Of a DNA stretch of 64,000 bases, positions 35,437-44,007 are shown piece after piece; within the stretch, counting starts at the first letter, position 1, and every line of letters starts with the position of its first letter. The notes beneath the pieces are model-generated. The model saw only the letters and a program-made list of their open reading frames with translations. It searched no databases and was not told the DNA's origin. The stretch comes from DASVWZ01 sp036392935 (GTDB lineage: Bacteria > Acidobacteriota > Terriglobia > Terriglobales > Acidobacteriaceae). Both the position numbers and the translations under genes were made by a program. The stretch is from the NCBI GenBank assembly GCA_036392935.1, contig DASVWZ010000300.1:1-64000 (forward strand), written 5' to 3'.

Positions 35437-35706
35437 ATGGCAAATCATTTTTCGGCGCTCAAGCGCGCCCGTCAAACCGAAACCCGCACCACCAAGAACC
35501 GCGCCAACACTTCGCGGCTGCGCTCCAGCCTGCGCACATTGCGCGAGGCCCTCGCCAAAGGCGACAAGCAGAACGTGGAAACCATCTACCGCCAGACGGT
35601 TTCGGCGCTCGACAAGGCCATCCAGAAGGGCGTTCTGCACGAGAACACTGCGTCGCGCTACAAATCGCGTTTGAGCAAGCGGGTGAAGGCTCTGCAAGCG
35701 AAGTAA
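35437..35706 (+). CDS. rpsT: 30S ribosomal protein S20
   Basis: An 89-residue basic helical protein that binds 16S rRNA. It has the family pattern ANHFSALKRARQTE, then the conserved KNRANTSRLRS core and the ENTASRYKSRLSKRVK C-terminus. AAAGGAA lies just before the ATG. It is monocistronic, with a terminator directly downstream. Confidence 0.95.
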   Translation: MANHFSALKRARQTETRTTKNRANTSRLRSSLRTLREALAKGDKQNVETIYRQTVSALDKAIQKGVLHENTASRYKSRLSKRVKALQAK

Positions 35707-35717
35707 GACTTCCGATG

Positions 35718-35743
35718 GCCCGGACGGCTGCGTCCGGGCTTTC
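35718..35743 (+). terminator. Intrinsic terminator of rpsT
   Basis: A perfect eight-pair stem (GCCCGGAC / GTCCGGGC) with a six-base loop is followed by TTTC, 12 bases after the rpsT stop codon. Confidence 0.75.
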
Positions 35744-35763
35744 GTGTGTTTAGAGCATGTCGT

Positions 35764-36516
35764 CTAGATAACGATGCCGAATTTTTCTTCGAGGATCGTT
35801 CGGCGATCTTCTTCTGATTTCAGCGGCGTTTCTTCGCGTTGGCCATTCCGCGTGACGATCAGTTTTTCATTCGACAACGTGATCCGGCCGTCGGGCGTGG
35901 CCATGCTGCAAATGCGGTTCTGCGTGAAGTGCGATTGCGGCGAGGTCTGGTGGTAATGGCACATGGCAGCGAACTCGGAGAGTTGACGAGGCTGTAGGGC
36001 AAACGAATACTGGCGTTAGTAGACTTGGCCGGCCTCGGCCATTTCCATGTGCAGGTTGCCCGAGTCTTCTACGATGCGAAATCCTCGATCGCCTTGCCGC
36101 TGTTCGATCCCGGATTTAAGGCGTAGCGGCTCGACAAACGCATCGCCGAAGCCAACGTCGGCCAGCCATGGCTCTCCGAGATCAACCCTCAGGGTTAGAT
36201 GATCGAACTCCGGGCTGGCGCTTCCGTCGTCGCCAGTCACGCGGGCGGAAAGCAGGGTGACTTCAAATCCCAGTTCGCGCAGCAGCCAGGCGAATGCGCC
36301 GTTCAATTCGTAGCAGAACCCGCCGCGGCGGCGCTTGACGATCTTGCGCAGAAACGAAGATTCGTCGCAAACGATTTTTCTGCCGAGCGAGATGTCCAGA
36401 TTTTCAAACGGAACGGAAAGCATGTGGGCACGGTGAAGAGCGCGCAGGGTACTGGCGTTGGGCGTGGTGGGGCCGGAGTAGGAAATGCGGCGGAGATAAG
36501 AGCCGACGCTCACCAT
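35764..36516 (-). pseudogene. Arylamine N-acetyltransferase gene interrupted by one in-frame TAA
   Basis: A NAT-family gene in one continuous frame of 251 codons, broken by a single TAA at 36016-36018 (codon 167). The first part holds the catalytic triad: Cys in RRGGFCYELN, His in FDHLTLRV and Asp in LADVGFGDAF. After the stop, the same frame continues with RQYSFALQPRQLSEF and CHYHQTSPQSHFTQ, both typical of the NAT third domain. No frameshift is needed, so this is a point nonsense change or a sequencing error. A 166-residue truncated product lacking the third domain would probably be inactive. It is last in a minus-strand gene run, 16 bases after the HNH nuclease gene. Confidence 0.88.
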
Positions 36517-36532
36517 AAACGCAAATCAGAAC

Positions 36533-37225
36533 CTACATGATGGAATCATGTTTTGCCAGATTGTGCTTTGCACATAGGATCTGAATGTTCTTGGCGTCCT
36601 TGGACGACCCACCTTGTGAGTAAGGAATAATGTGATCGAAGTGAAGATTGCTAGCGGCGCCACAGGCCGCACATTTTCCTTTATCGCGTTTCCACGCCTC
36701 AAGCTTCACGGCGCTTGGAATTATGCGATCGTGTTCCGGCGCGCCCGCACGTATCGGCGGGGTTGGCTCCAGGTCTTCGGCCTTTTCTAGTCTGAACTTG
36801 AACACCTGTCTGCCACGGGCTGACTCCTGGAAGGCGTCCGTCAGTCTGAATAGCCCGTTATAGACCCATATGCCGGCGCGAATTTTCTCATACACCCTGA
36901 CCTGTTCGGCCTCGCACTCACCATTTTTGTAGCGCGCCACGGCATCGAGAAATAGGCCATTCTGTGTAAGCCGCCCAGAGGGAAACGTCGCGGGTTGATC
37001 GACTTTCTTGGGGTCCGGGCTGCCCTCGGTTCTTGCTATATCGTGTCCCTCGTAGATCAGAACCGTTCCTCCATCTTCTACGCGATCCGCGTATGGAGCC
37101 CCGGCGCGCAGGCTCATGAGAATTACGCTTGTGTTCTCGCGTAGGTGAAAGTTCATGCCACGCTGGAGGTTGACTCCCAGGTCAGCACACATCTCGATAT
37201 ATGAAACCACGTCGCCGGGATGCAT
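36533..37225 (-). CDS. SRA-like (YDG) and HNH endonuclease, possible modification-dependent nuclease
   Basis: A 230-residue protein with two parts. The C-terminal HNH nuclease (about 184-226) has CAACG, the HFDHIIPYSQGG catalytic core and ILCAKHN, with the zinc cysteines and the DHI histidine intact. The N-terminal 150 residues resemble an SRA/YDG base-flipping domain: a RGMNFHL start, GGTVLIYEGHD, LTQNGLFLDAVARYKNG, VRVYEKIRAGIWVYNGLF. SRA-HNH proteins of the ScoMcrA/TagI kind cut DNA carrying modified cytosine. The SRA assignment is by eye and less certain than the HNH. It starts three bases after holA and so sits in a housekeeping operon. Confidence 0.7.
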   Translation of the reverse strand: MHPGDVVSYIEMCADLGVNLQRGMNFHLRENTSVILMSLRAGAPYADRVEDGGTVLIYEGHDIARTEGSPDPKKVDQPATFPSGRLTQNGLFLDAVARYKNGECEAEQVRVYEKIRAGIWVYNGLFRLTDAFQESARGRQVFKFRLEKAEDLEPTPPIRAGAPEHDRIIPSAVKLEAWKRDKGKCAACGAASNLHFDHIIPYSQGGSSKDAKNIQILCAKHNLAKHDSIM

Positions 37226-37228
37226 AGC

Positions 37229-38353
37229 TCACACCGGCAGCTCTTCCTGCGACCAGCCGGGCACTTCCGGCTTCGGTTCTTCGGTCAGATCGAGCACCAG
37301 CTTTTCCAGCATCAAGCGCTTGCTGGGAGGGTTCGATCGCAGCGCCAGATCCGTCTTTGCCACCAGCCGAATCGCGCGCGTCAGTTCGCGCTTCGACTTA
37401 TATCGCCGCGCCTGCCTGATAATGTCATCGGCCGCAAACGGAGGCACGCGGAAGCCCTGCCACAGCGCCGCCCACAGCATGCGTTGGTCGCGGACATTGC
37501 GCTCCAGGATCACCAGCATCTGGCGGAAAGTTTTCGCCAGCATATAAAGATGACCAATGGCCGCCTCGTCGCCATCGCCGGTGGTCAGGATCGCATCGAG
37601 CATCTCCAGCGCGCGGACGCGATCTTTGGCAGAGATCGCATCGGTCAGTTCATACAATGTTCGCTGCTTGGCCGCCAGCACCATGGTCTCAACATCACCC
37701 AACGTGATGCGCTTTTTCTCGCCGACATACAGAATCAGCTTTTCGAGTTCATTCGAGACCATCATCATGTCGCCGCCCAGAGCGTCGACCAGTTCGCGGG
37801 CGGCGTCAGCGTCGATCTTCACTCCGCGGGTGGTGCCGTACTCGCCGATCCAGCGCACCGCTTCGCTTTCTTCCACGCGCGCCAGTTCGACGATGGCGCA
37901 ATAACGCCCCATGGTTTCGCGAATGCGCTCGTAACGGTCTTTGTCGGTCAGCTCCATGCGGCGAACGTCGGCGGGAATGCTGATGTGGTCGGCGACAAAA
38001 ATCAGCACCGCATCCGGATTCGGATCTTTGCAATATTCTTCGATCGCGGCCAACTTGTCTTCGTTCGATCCGCGGCCGAAAAGACTTTTTACCCCGCGCA
38101 CGAAGAAAACCTGAAAGGGCGCCATCAGCGATGGCGTGCGCGCCCGGTCTAGTACTTCGGCCAGGTCCGTCGATGCCAAATCAAAATCAAACAGGCTGAA
38201 GTCGCGCATGTCTTCGGGTACGAGATGTTCGAGAATCGCCTCCCGGCAGCGCTTGCGGAAAAAAACCTCATCGCCCACGAAAACGTACGCCGGACGCAGC
38301 TTGCGCGCCTGCACCTCAGACACAAAGCGGTCGGCCTGGGCGAATGCCCGCAC
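37229..38353 (-). CDS. holA: DNA polymerase III subunit delta
   Basis: A 374-residue clamp-loader subunit that opens the beta sliding clamp. The N-terminal domain has LRPAYVFVGDEVFFRKRC and the APFQVFFVRGVKSL segment; the C-terminal collar region includes the LGGDMMMVSNELEKLILYVG helices. The start is GTG, overlapping the lptE stop by one base (TAGTG), so the genes are translationally coupled. The pairing of lptE with holA is conserved in many Gram-negative bacteria. Confidence 0.92.
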   Translation of the reverse strand: MRAFAQADRFVSEVQARKLRPAYVFVGDEVFFRKRCREAILEHLVPEDMRDFSLFDFDLASTDLAEVLDRARTPSLMAPFQVFFVRGVKSLFGRGSNEDKLAAIEEYCKDPNPDAVLIFVADHISIPADVRRMELTDKDRYERIRETMGRYCAIVELARVEESEAVRWIGEYGTTRGVKIDADAARELVDALGGDMMMVSNELEKLILYVGEKKRITLGDVETMVLAAKQRTLYELTDAISAKDRVRALEMLDAILTTGDGDEAAIGHLYMLAKTFRQMLVILERNVRDQRMLWAALWQGFRVPPFAADDIIRQARRYKSKRELTRAIRLVAKTDLALRSNPPSKRLMLEKLVLDLTEEPKPEVPGWSQEELPV

Positions 38354-38874
38354 TAAAATCCCTCCAGAATGTTCGACACCAGTGTCTGCCCGAAATCGCG
38401 CGACAGGCGCCGGAATGCCGGCGAGTCTTGCTCGAAGAAAGTCGTCAAATCCTGGGAAACCTCATACTGTTCGCGAAACACGTACGATGGATTCTGATAC
38501 AAAACCTTCCCCTGCCGGTCGGTGAGCGAAACGCTGACGGCAATCACCACCAGCGCCGACGTTGCCCGGCCGGTTTGCGAATCATACGTCAAAGGGCTTG
38601 TGGAAGAGGAGAGCACTGTGCCGCGCAACGTTGCATCGGCGTCGCCGCTGCTCACGATGTGGTAATGCGTCCGCGTGGTAAATTCCTGCACCACCGCCTG
38701 CGTGAGCAACTGCTCGATCTTATAAGTCGGAGTTTGGTTCACAAACGCGGGGATGGCGATGGTCTGAATGCTCTCTGGGATCGTATTGGTGTGTCCGGCG
38801 GTGTGGTAGCCGCAGGAAATCGACAGCAGTGCGGCGAAGCATGTGGCCCACACCGCAACACGCCCACCCATCAT
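38353..38874 (-). CDS. lptE: LPS-assembly lipoprotein LptE
   Basis: A 173-residue outer-membrane lipoprotein that plugs the LptD barrel in LPS export. A signal peptide ends in a lipobox-like SISC near residue 19, followed directly by the family opening CGYHTAGH. The segment IPAFVNQTPTYKIEQLLTQA matches LptE. The ATG overlaps the preceding stop codon by four bases (ATGA). With lpxB elsewhere in the window it supports a Gram-negative, LPS-bearing envelope. Confidence 0.88.
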   Translation of the reverse strand: MMGGRVAVWATCFAALLSISCGYHTAGHTNTIPESIQTIAIPAFVNQTPTYKIEQLLTQAVVQEFTTRTHYHIVSSGDADATLRGTVLSSSTSPLTYDSQTGRATSALVVIAVSVSLTDRQGKVLYQNPSYVFREQYEVSQDLTTFFEQDSPAFRRLSRDFGQTLVSNILEGF

Positions 38875-39944
38875 TGAATCTTGCCCTGCGGCGGACGCGT
38901 CGCGGCCATGGTCTCCGCACATTCCACCGCGGTCGCGGCAGCTACGCGCAGATTGTCCGACGCAGCCCAGATCCAAAAGGCGTTCGCACGCGCGCCATCG
39001 GGCCGCACCGCAACCTGAATGTCATTTTGTCCGGCGGCATTCACATTAGTCGGCGCTTCTTCCGCGCCCTGCGCGATGTGGACATGTTCCCCTGCCAGCG
39101 CCTGCGCCACGCGCTCCAGATCGGCCGCGCCCCCGCTTTCAATATGCAACGCAAATGCCTGACCATGAAAGATGGGCGCCTGCAGCATCAGAATCGACGG
39201 CGCCAGCGCGTCTTTCCCTGCGATCTTCGCATAGTGCCTGACAACGCGATGCTCGATTGCCTCCAGCGACGGTGAAGATTTCTCTCCGTAGCGCGACACC
39301 ATGTTGAACGCGACTTGAATATCGAAGACTTTTTTCGGCAGCTCTTGAAAGGAAAGCAGATTCACCGTCTGCTCGTGCAGTTCATCCATACCTTTCTGCC
39401 CATGTTCCGATGCCGGCTCAAAAATTGTCGCGGCCACGTTTCTGATCTCTATCGCTTTCCGCAGCCGGTCGATCAGCAATGCCAGCACTACCGCCGCCGG
39501 ATGCGCCACCACGGCGGGACCGGGCTGCAGTTGCGGCGCGGGCAACTGGCCCAATTGCCGCTCCAGCCACGGCGAGCGCACGGTCGCTTCAGGCTCGTCT
39601 TCGAGCGCATAAGAAAGATCGACAATCGCGCTGCCGGTGTCCCGGGCGGTCTTCCACGTCCTCGCAGTACATTCTGCATCGGACGCGAAAAACGTAAAAT
39701 CTACGTGTTGAAATTCATCCGCCCGGACTTTCTGAATGAACGTGACTTCATCGCCCACCGATTCCAGTTGGCCGAGCGATTCGTCATCGTCCAGCAGCTT
39801 CACGTCGGTGGAAGGGAAGTTGCGCTCGTTGAGCACGTCGGCAATCTCTTTGCCCTTAAGCGATCCCGCGCCCACAATCGCCACGCGATATAAAGGGCTT
39901 CGCGCCGGGTCCACGTGCGCTGCGAGTTTGGTGTCTGAACTCAT
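38871..39944 (-). CDS. Aspartate-semialdehyde dehydrogenase-like protein lacking the catalytic cysteine (Usg-like)
   Basis: A 357-residue protein with the Asd/ArgC fold: an N-terminal NAD-binding motif VAIVGAGSLKGKEIAD and a C-terminal dimerisation domain (ATIFEPASEHGQKGMDELHE and VFDIQVAFNMVSRYGE). The usual active-site motif with the catalytic cysteine is replaced by VAHPAAVVLAL at about 146-156, so dehydrogenase activity is unlikely. This resembles the Usg paralogue of E. coli, whose role is unclear. It overlaps pssA and lptE by four bases each, within a lipid/LPS operon rather than an amino-acid operon. Confidence 0.82.
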   Translation of the reverse strand: MSSDTKLAAHVDPARSPLYRVAIVGAGSLKGKEIADVLNERNFPSTDVKLLDDDESLGQLESVGDEVTFIQKVRADEFQHVDFTFFASDAECTARTWKTARDTGSAIVDLSYALEDEPEATVRSPWLERQLGQLPAPQLQPGPAVVAHPAAVVLALLIDRLRKAIEIRNVAATIFEPASEHGQKGMDELHEQTVNLLSFQELPKKVFDIQVAFNMVSRYGEKSSPSLEAIEHRVVRHYAKIAGKDALAPSILMLQAPIFHGQAFALHIESGGAADLERVAQALAGEHVHIAQGAEEAPTNVNAAGQNDIQVAVRPDGARANAFWIWAASDNLRVAAATAVECAETMAATRPPQGKIQ

Positions 39945-40810
39945 GAAGTCTGTGATGCCTCACGATATGGCGGAGGCGGCGGGTTCGATTTCTTGCGGAA
40001 GATCCACTGCAATCGCCACAGCACGCCCGACGCCATGTAAGCCAGCGCAATGATAAACAGCACCGGCCGCGAGAAAAACCAGATGCTGGCAAATAGCGCC
40101 GCGAACAGCAGTATCAATTGAAACGGCCGGCGCGAGCGAAAATCAATATCTTTGAAACTGTAGAAGCGCCAGGTGCTGACCATGAGATAGCCCGCCGCGA
40201 CAACAATCAGCATCCAGGCCACGCAACTCCACAGCGACGAAATCGGCTCGCCCGCCGAAAAATGTACGACCGCAGCAATTACGCCTGCCGCCGCAGGTAT
40301 CGGCATGCCAACAAAATACTTTTTCCCCGGGCGCCCGGGATTCGACGGCTGCGGATTCGACGTAATGTTGAATCTCGCCAACCGGCTCGCCCCTGCCATC
40401 AGAAAAAGAAAACTGGCAATCGCACCCAGTTGCGCCATCTTCCCCGTCAGCTCGTTCGATCCCATAAAATCCGGCAACTGCCGGAACCCCCACATCCACG
40501 CCAGCAGTGCAGGCGCCACACCGAACGTGATTACGTCAGCCAGCGAATCCAGTTCGCGGCCGAAATCGCTCGCCGTTCGAGTCAGCCGCGCAATGCGGCC
40601 ATCCAGACCATCTGACACCACCGCAAATCCGATCGCCTTGGCTGCATTGTCAAAGTGCGATGGATCCTGCGCCGCGCCATGCGTCACTTGCAAAATCGCG
40701 TAGTAGCCCAGCGCTATGTTCGCCGTGGTAAACAGCGACGGCAGAATGTACAGACCTTTTCTCTGCTTGCGATCGCCCTCGCGGCGCTGCAAATTCTGCG
40801 AACCTTCCAT
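39941..40810 (-). CDS. pssA: CDP-diacylglycerol-serine O-phosphatidyltransferase
   Basis: A 289-residue membrane enzyme that makes phosphatidylserine from CDP-diacylglycerol and serine. The CDP-alcohol phosphotransferase motif is complete (SDGLDGRIARL, then SDFGRELDSLAD). About seven or eight helices follow the pattern of the type II PssA family. Its start overlaps the psd stop by one base. It feeds the next enzyme, Psd, in the phosphatidylethanolamine pathway. Confidence 0.93.
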   Translation of the reverse strand: MEGSQNLQRREGDRKQRKGLYILPSLFTTANIALGYYAILQVTHGAAQDPSHFDNAAKAIGFAVVSDGLDGRIARLTRTASDFGRELDSLADVITFGVAPALLAWMWGFRQLPDFMGSNELTGKMAQLGAIASFLFLMAGASRLARFNITSNPQPSNPGRPGKKYFVGMPIPAAAGVIAAVVHFSAGEPISSLWSCVAWMLIVVAAGYLMVSTWRFYSFKDIDFRSRRPFQLILLFAALFASIWFFSRPVLFIIALAYMASGVLWRLQWIFRKKSNPPPPPYREASQTS

Positions 40811-41475
40811 CAGCGCGCTCCCTGTCGCGACTGGCCTGCGCCAACTGCATCCAGAGTCTGCCTGGCTTCAATCAACGCCAAAACGCTCGATCCGCCCTCT
40901 ACGTGATCTCCAACTTTTATCTGAGGAACAGCCGCCCCATCGAGCACCACGTCTACCCGCGATCCGAACTTGATCAAGCCGACCCGTTCGCCGCGATCGA
41001 CGCGGTCGCCAATTTTTTTGTTGAACACAATCCGCCGCGCCAGCAGTCCGGCAATCTGCTTGAAGATCACCGTCTGACCATCGCCTTCGACCGTCACCAC
41101 ATTCTGCTCATTCTGCTCGGCCGACTGCTCATTCATCGCATTCAGAAACTTTCCCCTGTGATACTGCACCTCGCGAATCACCCCGGCAATCGGCGAACGG
41201 TTCACATGGACATTAAAAACGTTCAGGAAAATGCTGATGCGCAGCGACTTCCCGCCATCGATCTCGACCGTCGAAACATCCGTAACTTTGCCGTCGGCCG
41301 GAGAAACCACAGCTCCCGCCAGCGCCGGAATCTGCCGCTCCGGATCGCGAAAAAACCAAAGAAAAAATGCCGCCAGTAGCAGCGCCGGCACTCCCCACGC
41401 CGGAGCCGTCAGCCAGCCGATCAGTACCGCCACGGCCAGCAGGGGAATCGCGTAGTAGTAGGCGTCACGAACCAT
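40810..41475 (-). CDS. psd: Phosphatidylserine decarboxylase proenzyme
   Basis: A 221-residue short-form Psd that converts phosphatidylserine to phosphatidylethanolamine. Two N-terminal membrane segments are followed by the conserved VVSPADGKV and the FLNVFNVHVNRSP region. The self-cleavage site is the GS of IKFGSRVDVVL, giving the pyruvoyl-bearing small chain. It is the first gene of the psd-pssA-asd-like-lptE-holA operon. Confidence 0.93.
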   Translation of the reverse strand: MVRDAYYYAIPLLAVAVLIGWLTAPAWGVPALLLAAFFLWFFRDPERQIPALAGAVVSPADGKVTDVSTVEIDGGKSLRISIFLNVFNVHVNRSPIAGVIREVQYHRGKFLNAMNEQSAEQNEQNVVTVEGDGQTVIFKQIAGLLARRIVFNKKIGDRVDRGERVGLIKFGSRVDVVLDGAAVPQIKVGDHVEGGSSVLALIEARQTLDAVGAGQSRQGAR

Positions 41476-41534
41476 GTCAGGAGATAGGAGGATTATAGTG
41501 CACCCGCTCCGCCGCCTCTATGTTAAATGGCAAT

Positions 41535-41562
41535 AAAAAAAGGCGCGTACACGCGCCTTTTT
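41535..41562. terminator. Bidirectional intrinsic terminator
   Basis: A perfect hairpin (AGGCGCG, loop TACA, CGCGCCT) is flanked by six A residues on the left and four T residues on the right, so it can act on either strand. It lies downstream of the DUF465 gene and upstream of psd, both on the minus strand, separating their transcripts. Confidence 0.8.
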
Positions 41563-41625
41563 CGGAACCGTTGCGAAACATACAAACCCCTCAGCGGCCA
41601 AACCCGCCTTCGGGCGTGGGAGTTC

Positions 41626-41853
41626 TTACGCTACCTGGTTTTGCGTCTGCCGGAACTGCCGCTCAATCTGCTCCATCTGGTCTTTCAGGCGCAGTTTCAG
41701 CTTCTTCAGCCGCACTTCTTCCAGTTTTTCATCATCGGTGAGATAGCGTTTTTGGGTCAGTGAATCGAGGCGATTTTCATACTGGCTATGTTCAAGAACC
41801 AATTTGCGGAACTCCTCGTGGTTCTCAGCCAGCTGGCTTCTAGAAATCAGCAT
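41626..41853 (-). CDS. DUF465 (YdcH-like) protein
   Basis: A 75-residue helical, highly charged protein of the DUF465/YdcH family. Its core pattern is HEEFRKLVLEHSQYENRL, then a LTDDEKLEEVRLKKLKLRLK coil. It probably forms a coiled coil; the function is unknown. The gene is followed by a terminator. Confidence 0.85.
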   Translation of the reverse strand: MLISRSQLAENHEEFRKLVLEHSQYENRLDSLTQKRYLTDDEKLEEVRLKKLKLRLKDQMEQIERQFRQTQNQVA

Positions 41854-41992
41854 CCAGCAAGCCCTCCTAACCGGGATTACAACACTAAAAAACTAACACA
41901 GCCCGCGAAGGCCGTGGAAGCACAAAATTGCCCTACAGTATCTGGTGTCTTTTCGAGGACTTAGGGTCTTTATCGCATGGAAAAGGATGCAT

Positions 41993-42469
41993 CTATTTGA
42001 GACGCAGCGAATAAAGAATCGCGTCTTCGTCAGGATTGCGATAGTAGTTTTTTCGTCGGCCGGTTTCGGCGAACTTACATTTTTCGTACAAACTTCGCGC
42101 GGCGACATTGGATTCGCGCACCTCAAGATAAATATTCGCCGCGCCATTTTGCCGCGCGCGAGTGAGAAATTCATTCACCAGCGTCGAGCCGAAACTTTTT
42201 CGCCGCCATTCGTCGGCTACGACAATATTTTCGATCTCCCATTCCTCGTCAAGCACGCGGCCGGCCAGAAACCCCCCGATGTTTGAGTTTTCTTCAACCA
42301 CCAGAATTATCCGTCGCTGGCCTTGCGGTCCGTCGTTCTCGCGATCGCGCTCTGCCGGCTGCAAGATTTCGCTGTATTGCTCTTCCGAAAAATGCCCGGC
42401 AGTCGCGGATGAACGCTCGATTGCCATGATGGCAGGAATGTCAGCGGAAGTAGCGGAGCGTATGGGCAA
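41993..42469 (-). CDS. rimI: Ribosomal-protein-alanine N-acetyltransferase RimI-like
   Basis: A 158-residue GNAT acetyltransferase, probably acetylating the N-terminus of ribosomal protein S18. The N-terminal IRSATSADIPAIMAIERSS, the acetyl-CoA segment IVVADEWRRKSFGSTLVNEF and the ending YEKCKFAETGRRKNYY fit RimI. The likely start is TTG at 42469, one base after the tsaB stop (TAAATTG); the frame is open upstream but there overlaps tsaB. The tsaB-rimI order is common in bacteria. Confidence 0.85.
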   Translation of the reverse strand: MPIRSATSADIPAIMAIERSSATAGHFSEEQYSEILQPAERDRENDGPQGQRRIILVVEENSNIGGFLAGRVLDEEWEIENIVVADEWRRKSFGSTLVNEFLTRARQNGAANIYLEVRESNVAARSLYEKCKFAETGRRKNYYRNPDEDAILYSLRLK

Positions 42470-42470
42470 T

Positions 42471-43151
42471 TTATTTGAACGGATATGACGCGGGCTTGGA
42501 AAAAATTTCCGCGTCCGAGCGGCGAATGTAGTTGGCTTCCAGATTTTCTGGCGAAACGGTCTCGCCGGCTGCAATTTTCTTCCATCCTAGCCGTGCAATC
42601 GTATCGCTTCGCGGGCGGTCAATAAGAACTACTTCCAACGCGGTGAGTCGCGCGGTCTGAGAAATCAACGAATCGGGAGTTACAACCACTCTCCCTCGGC
42701 AAATTTCCACAAACTCGTCGCGCGCGAGCAATTGCTCGCCGAAGGCCTCCAGCCTGTCCTGCTGATATTCGCCGGCATAGACCTCATTTCGCCCCGCATC
42801 CAGGGCTGCAAACACGCGTTCGTCGCGTCCGCCAACCATAGCTACCGCTTCGAGCAAAGAGACTGCAGCAATCGGCTTTCCCAGCGTCTCCGCCAGCGCC
42901 TTAATCGCCGCCAGTCCCACGCGCAAACCGGTGAACGATCCCGGTCCCGAGACCGCCGCGAAAGCGCCCAGGTCACTCTTGCTGAATTTATGCTTGGTCA
43001 ATAGCTCGGAAATCTGCGGCACCAGTTGCGCCGAAAACGTCCCACCCGCCAGTGCGACCACTTCCAAACTCTCGCACGCCTCGCCCGGCCCGCACTTGGC
43101 CAGTGCGATGCTGCCATTTTTTCCGGAGGTGTCAATCGCCAGCAGAAGCAT
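42471..43151 (-). CDS. tsaB: tRNA t6A biosynthesis protein TsaB
   Basis: A 226-residue ASKHA-fold protein that works with TsaD in threonylcarbamoyladenosine synthesis at tRNA position 37. It has the family signature LLLAIDTSGKNGSIAL and the VSGPGSFTGLRVGLAAIKAL segment. It starts nine bases after the NTF2-like gene and ends one base before rimI. Confidence 0.93.
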   Translation of the reverse strand: MLLLAIDTSGKNGSIALAKCGPGEACESLEVVALAGGTFSAQLVPQISELLTKHKFSKSDLGAFAAVSGPGSFTGLRVGLAAIKALAETLGKPIAAVSLLEAVAMVGGRDERVFAALDAGRNEVYAGEYQQDRLEAFGEQLLARDEFVEICRGRVVVTPDSLISQTARLTALEVVLIDRPRSDTIARLGWKKIAAGETVSPENLEANYIRRSDAEIFSKPASYPFK

Positions 43152-43160
43152 GGGAAGCCG

Positions 43161-43595
43161 TCAGTATTCCAGCAGTCCGGTGTGCATGGTCATCTTCCAT
43201 CCGTCGGATGTCAGGCTGTAGACCTTGCACGCGCGTCCCTTCCAGTGAAAGTCTTTGCCATTCTGATCGCGCCACAGCGTGTCGACATCCACCACCGCGA
43301 ATGCCCCATCACCCATCTCAGAAACTTCAATTCGTTGGATCTGCCGGCGGTTATGCACCAACGCGTGGCTGTCGAACAATTCCTGCCAAACTTTTTTCCA
43401 TCGCTCGCGATCGTATCGCCCCATGCCCATCACCCAATTCATGGGATCGTGCGACTGCGCCGTCTCCGGCCACGGCCAAACCATGTCGGGATGAAAAATC
43501 GACACCAGAGCCTCCGCGTCTTTGCCGTCCCACGCGCGGGTTTCGCGGTTCACCATCTCGGCAATTTCGGCGCGAACTTCGCTCTGCGATTTCAT
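43161..43595 (-). CDS. SnoaL/NTF2-like protein
   Basis: A 144-residue protein with the cone-shaped NTF2 fold: VNRETRAWDGKDAEALVSIF, HPDMVWPW and the C-terminal WKGRACKVYSLTSDGWKM. Such proteins are small enzymes or binding proteins (DUF4440/SnoaL-like), and no catalytic residues are certain here. It lies between mce and tsaB with gaps of five and nine bases, so it belongs to the same transcript. Confidence 0.8.
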   Translation of the reverse strand: MKSQSEVRAEIAEMVNRETRAWDGKDAEALVSIFHPDMVWPWPETAQSHDPMNWVMGMGRYDRERWKKVWQELFDSHALVHNRRQIQRIEVSEMGDGAFAVVDVDTLWRDQNGKDFHWKGRACKVYSLTSDGWKMTMHTGLLEY

Positions 43596-43600
43596 CTGAA

Positions 43601-43999
43601 CTACGCGTGCGATTCGACTAACTCCAGCAGCACTCCACCCGTGCTCGCCGGATGCACAAACACATAACGGTGCCCGCCCGCGCCAACTTTGATTTCTTCC
43701 GAAACCAGCCGCACTCCGTCTTTCTTTAGCTTTTCGACTGCCGCGGCCAGATCAGGCACGCGCAACGATACATGATGCAATCCCTCGCCGCGCTTGGCAA
43801 TGAATTTTGCGATGGTCGAAGTCTCCGAAGTGGGCTCCAGCAGCTCCAACCTGCTTTCGCCCACCGGAACCATCACCAGCCGCACCTGTTCCGCCTCAAC
43901 CATTTCTTCCGGCGACACGCTCATGCCCAGTTTCTGATAAATACTCTTCGCCGCCGCCAGCGACTTCACCGCAATCCCGAGATGATCGATGGTAAACAT
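43601..43999 (-). CDS. mce: Methylmalonyl-CoA epimerase
   Basis: A 132-residue vicinal-oxygen-chelate enzyme that interconverts the R and S forms of methylmalonyl-CoA. The metal ligands are in IDHLGIAVKS (His), GLHHVSLRV (His) and GVLLELVE (Glu), the family pattern. It follows meaB with an eight-base gap. The mutase itself is not in the window. Confidence 0.93.
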   Translation of the reverse strand: MFTIDHLGIAVKSLAAAKSIYQKLGMSVSPEEMVEAEQVRLVMVPVGESRLELLEPTSETSTIAKFIAKRGEGLHHVSLRVPDLAAAVEKLKKDGVRLVSEEIKVGAGGHRYVFVHPASTGGVLLELVESHA

Positions 44000-44007
44000 T
44001 CTTGCTC

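Noticed and set aside
37220..38152. Long plus-strand frame (310 codons) antisense to holA
   Set aside because: Shadow of a recognisable gene; composition is His/Arg/Gln-rich as expected from reverse reading.
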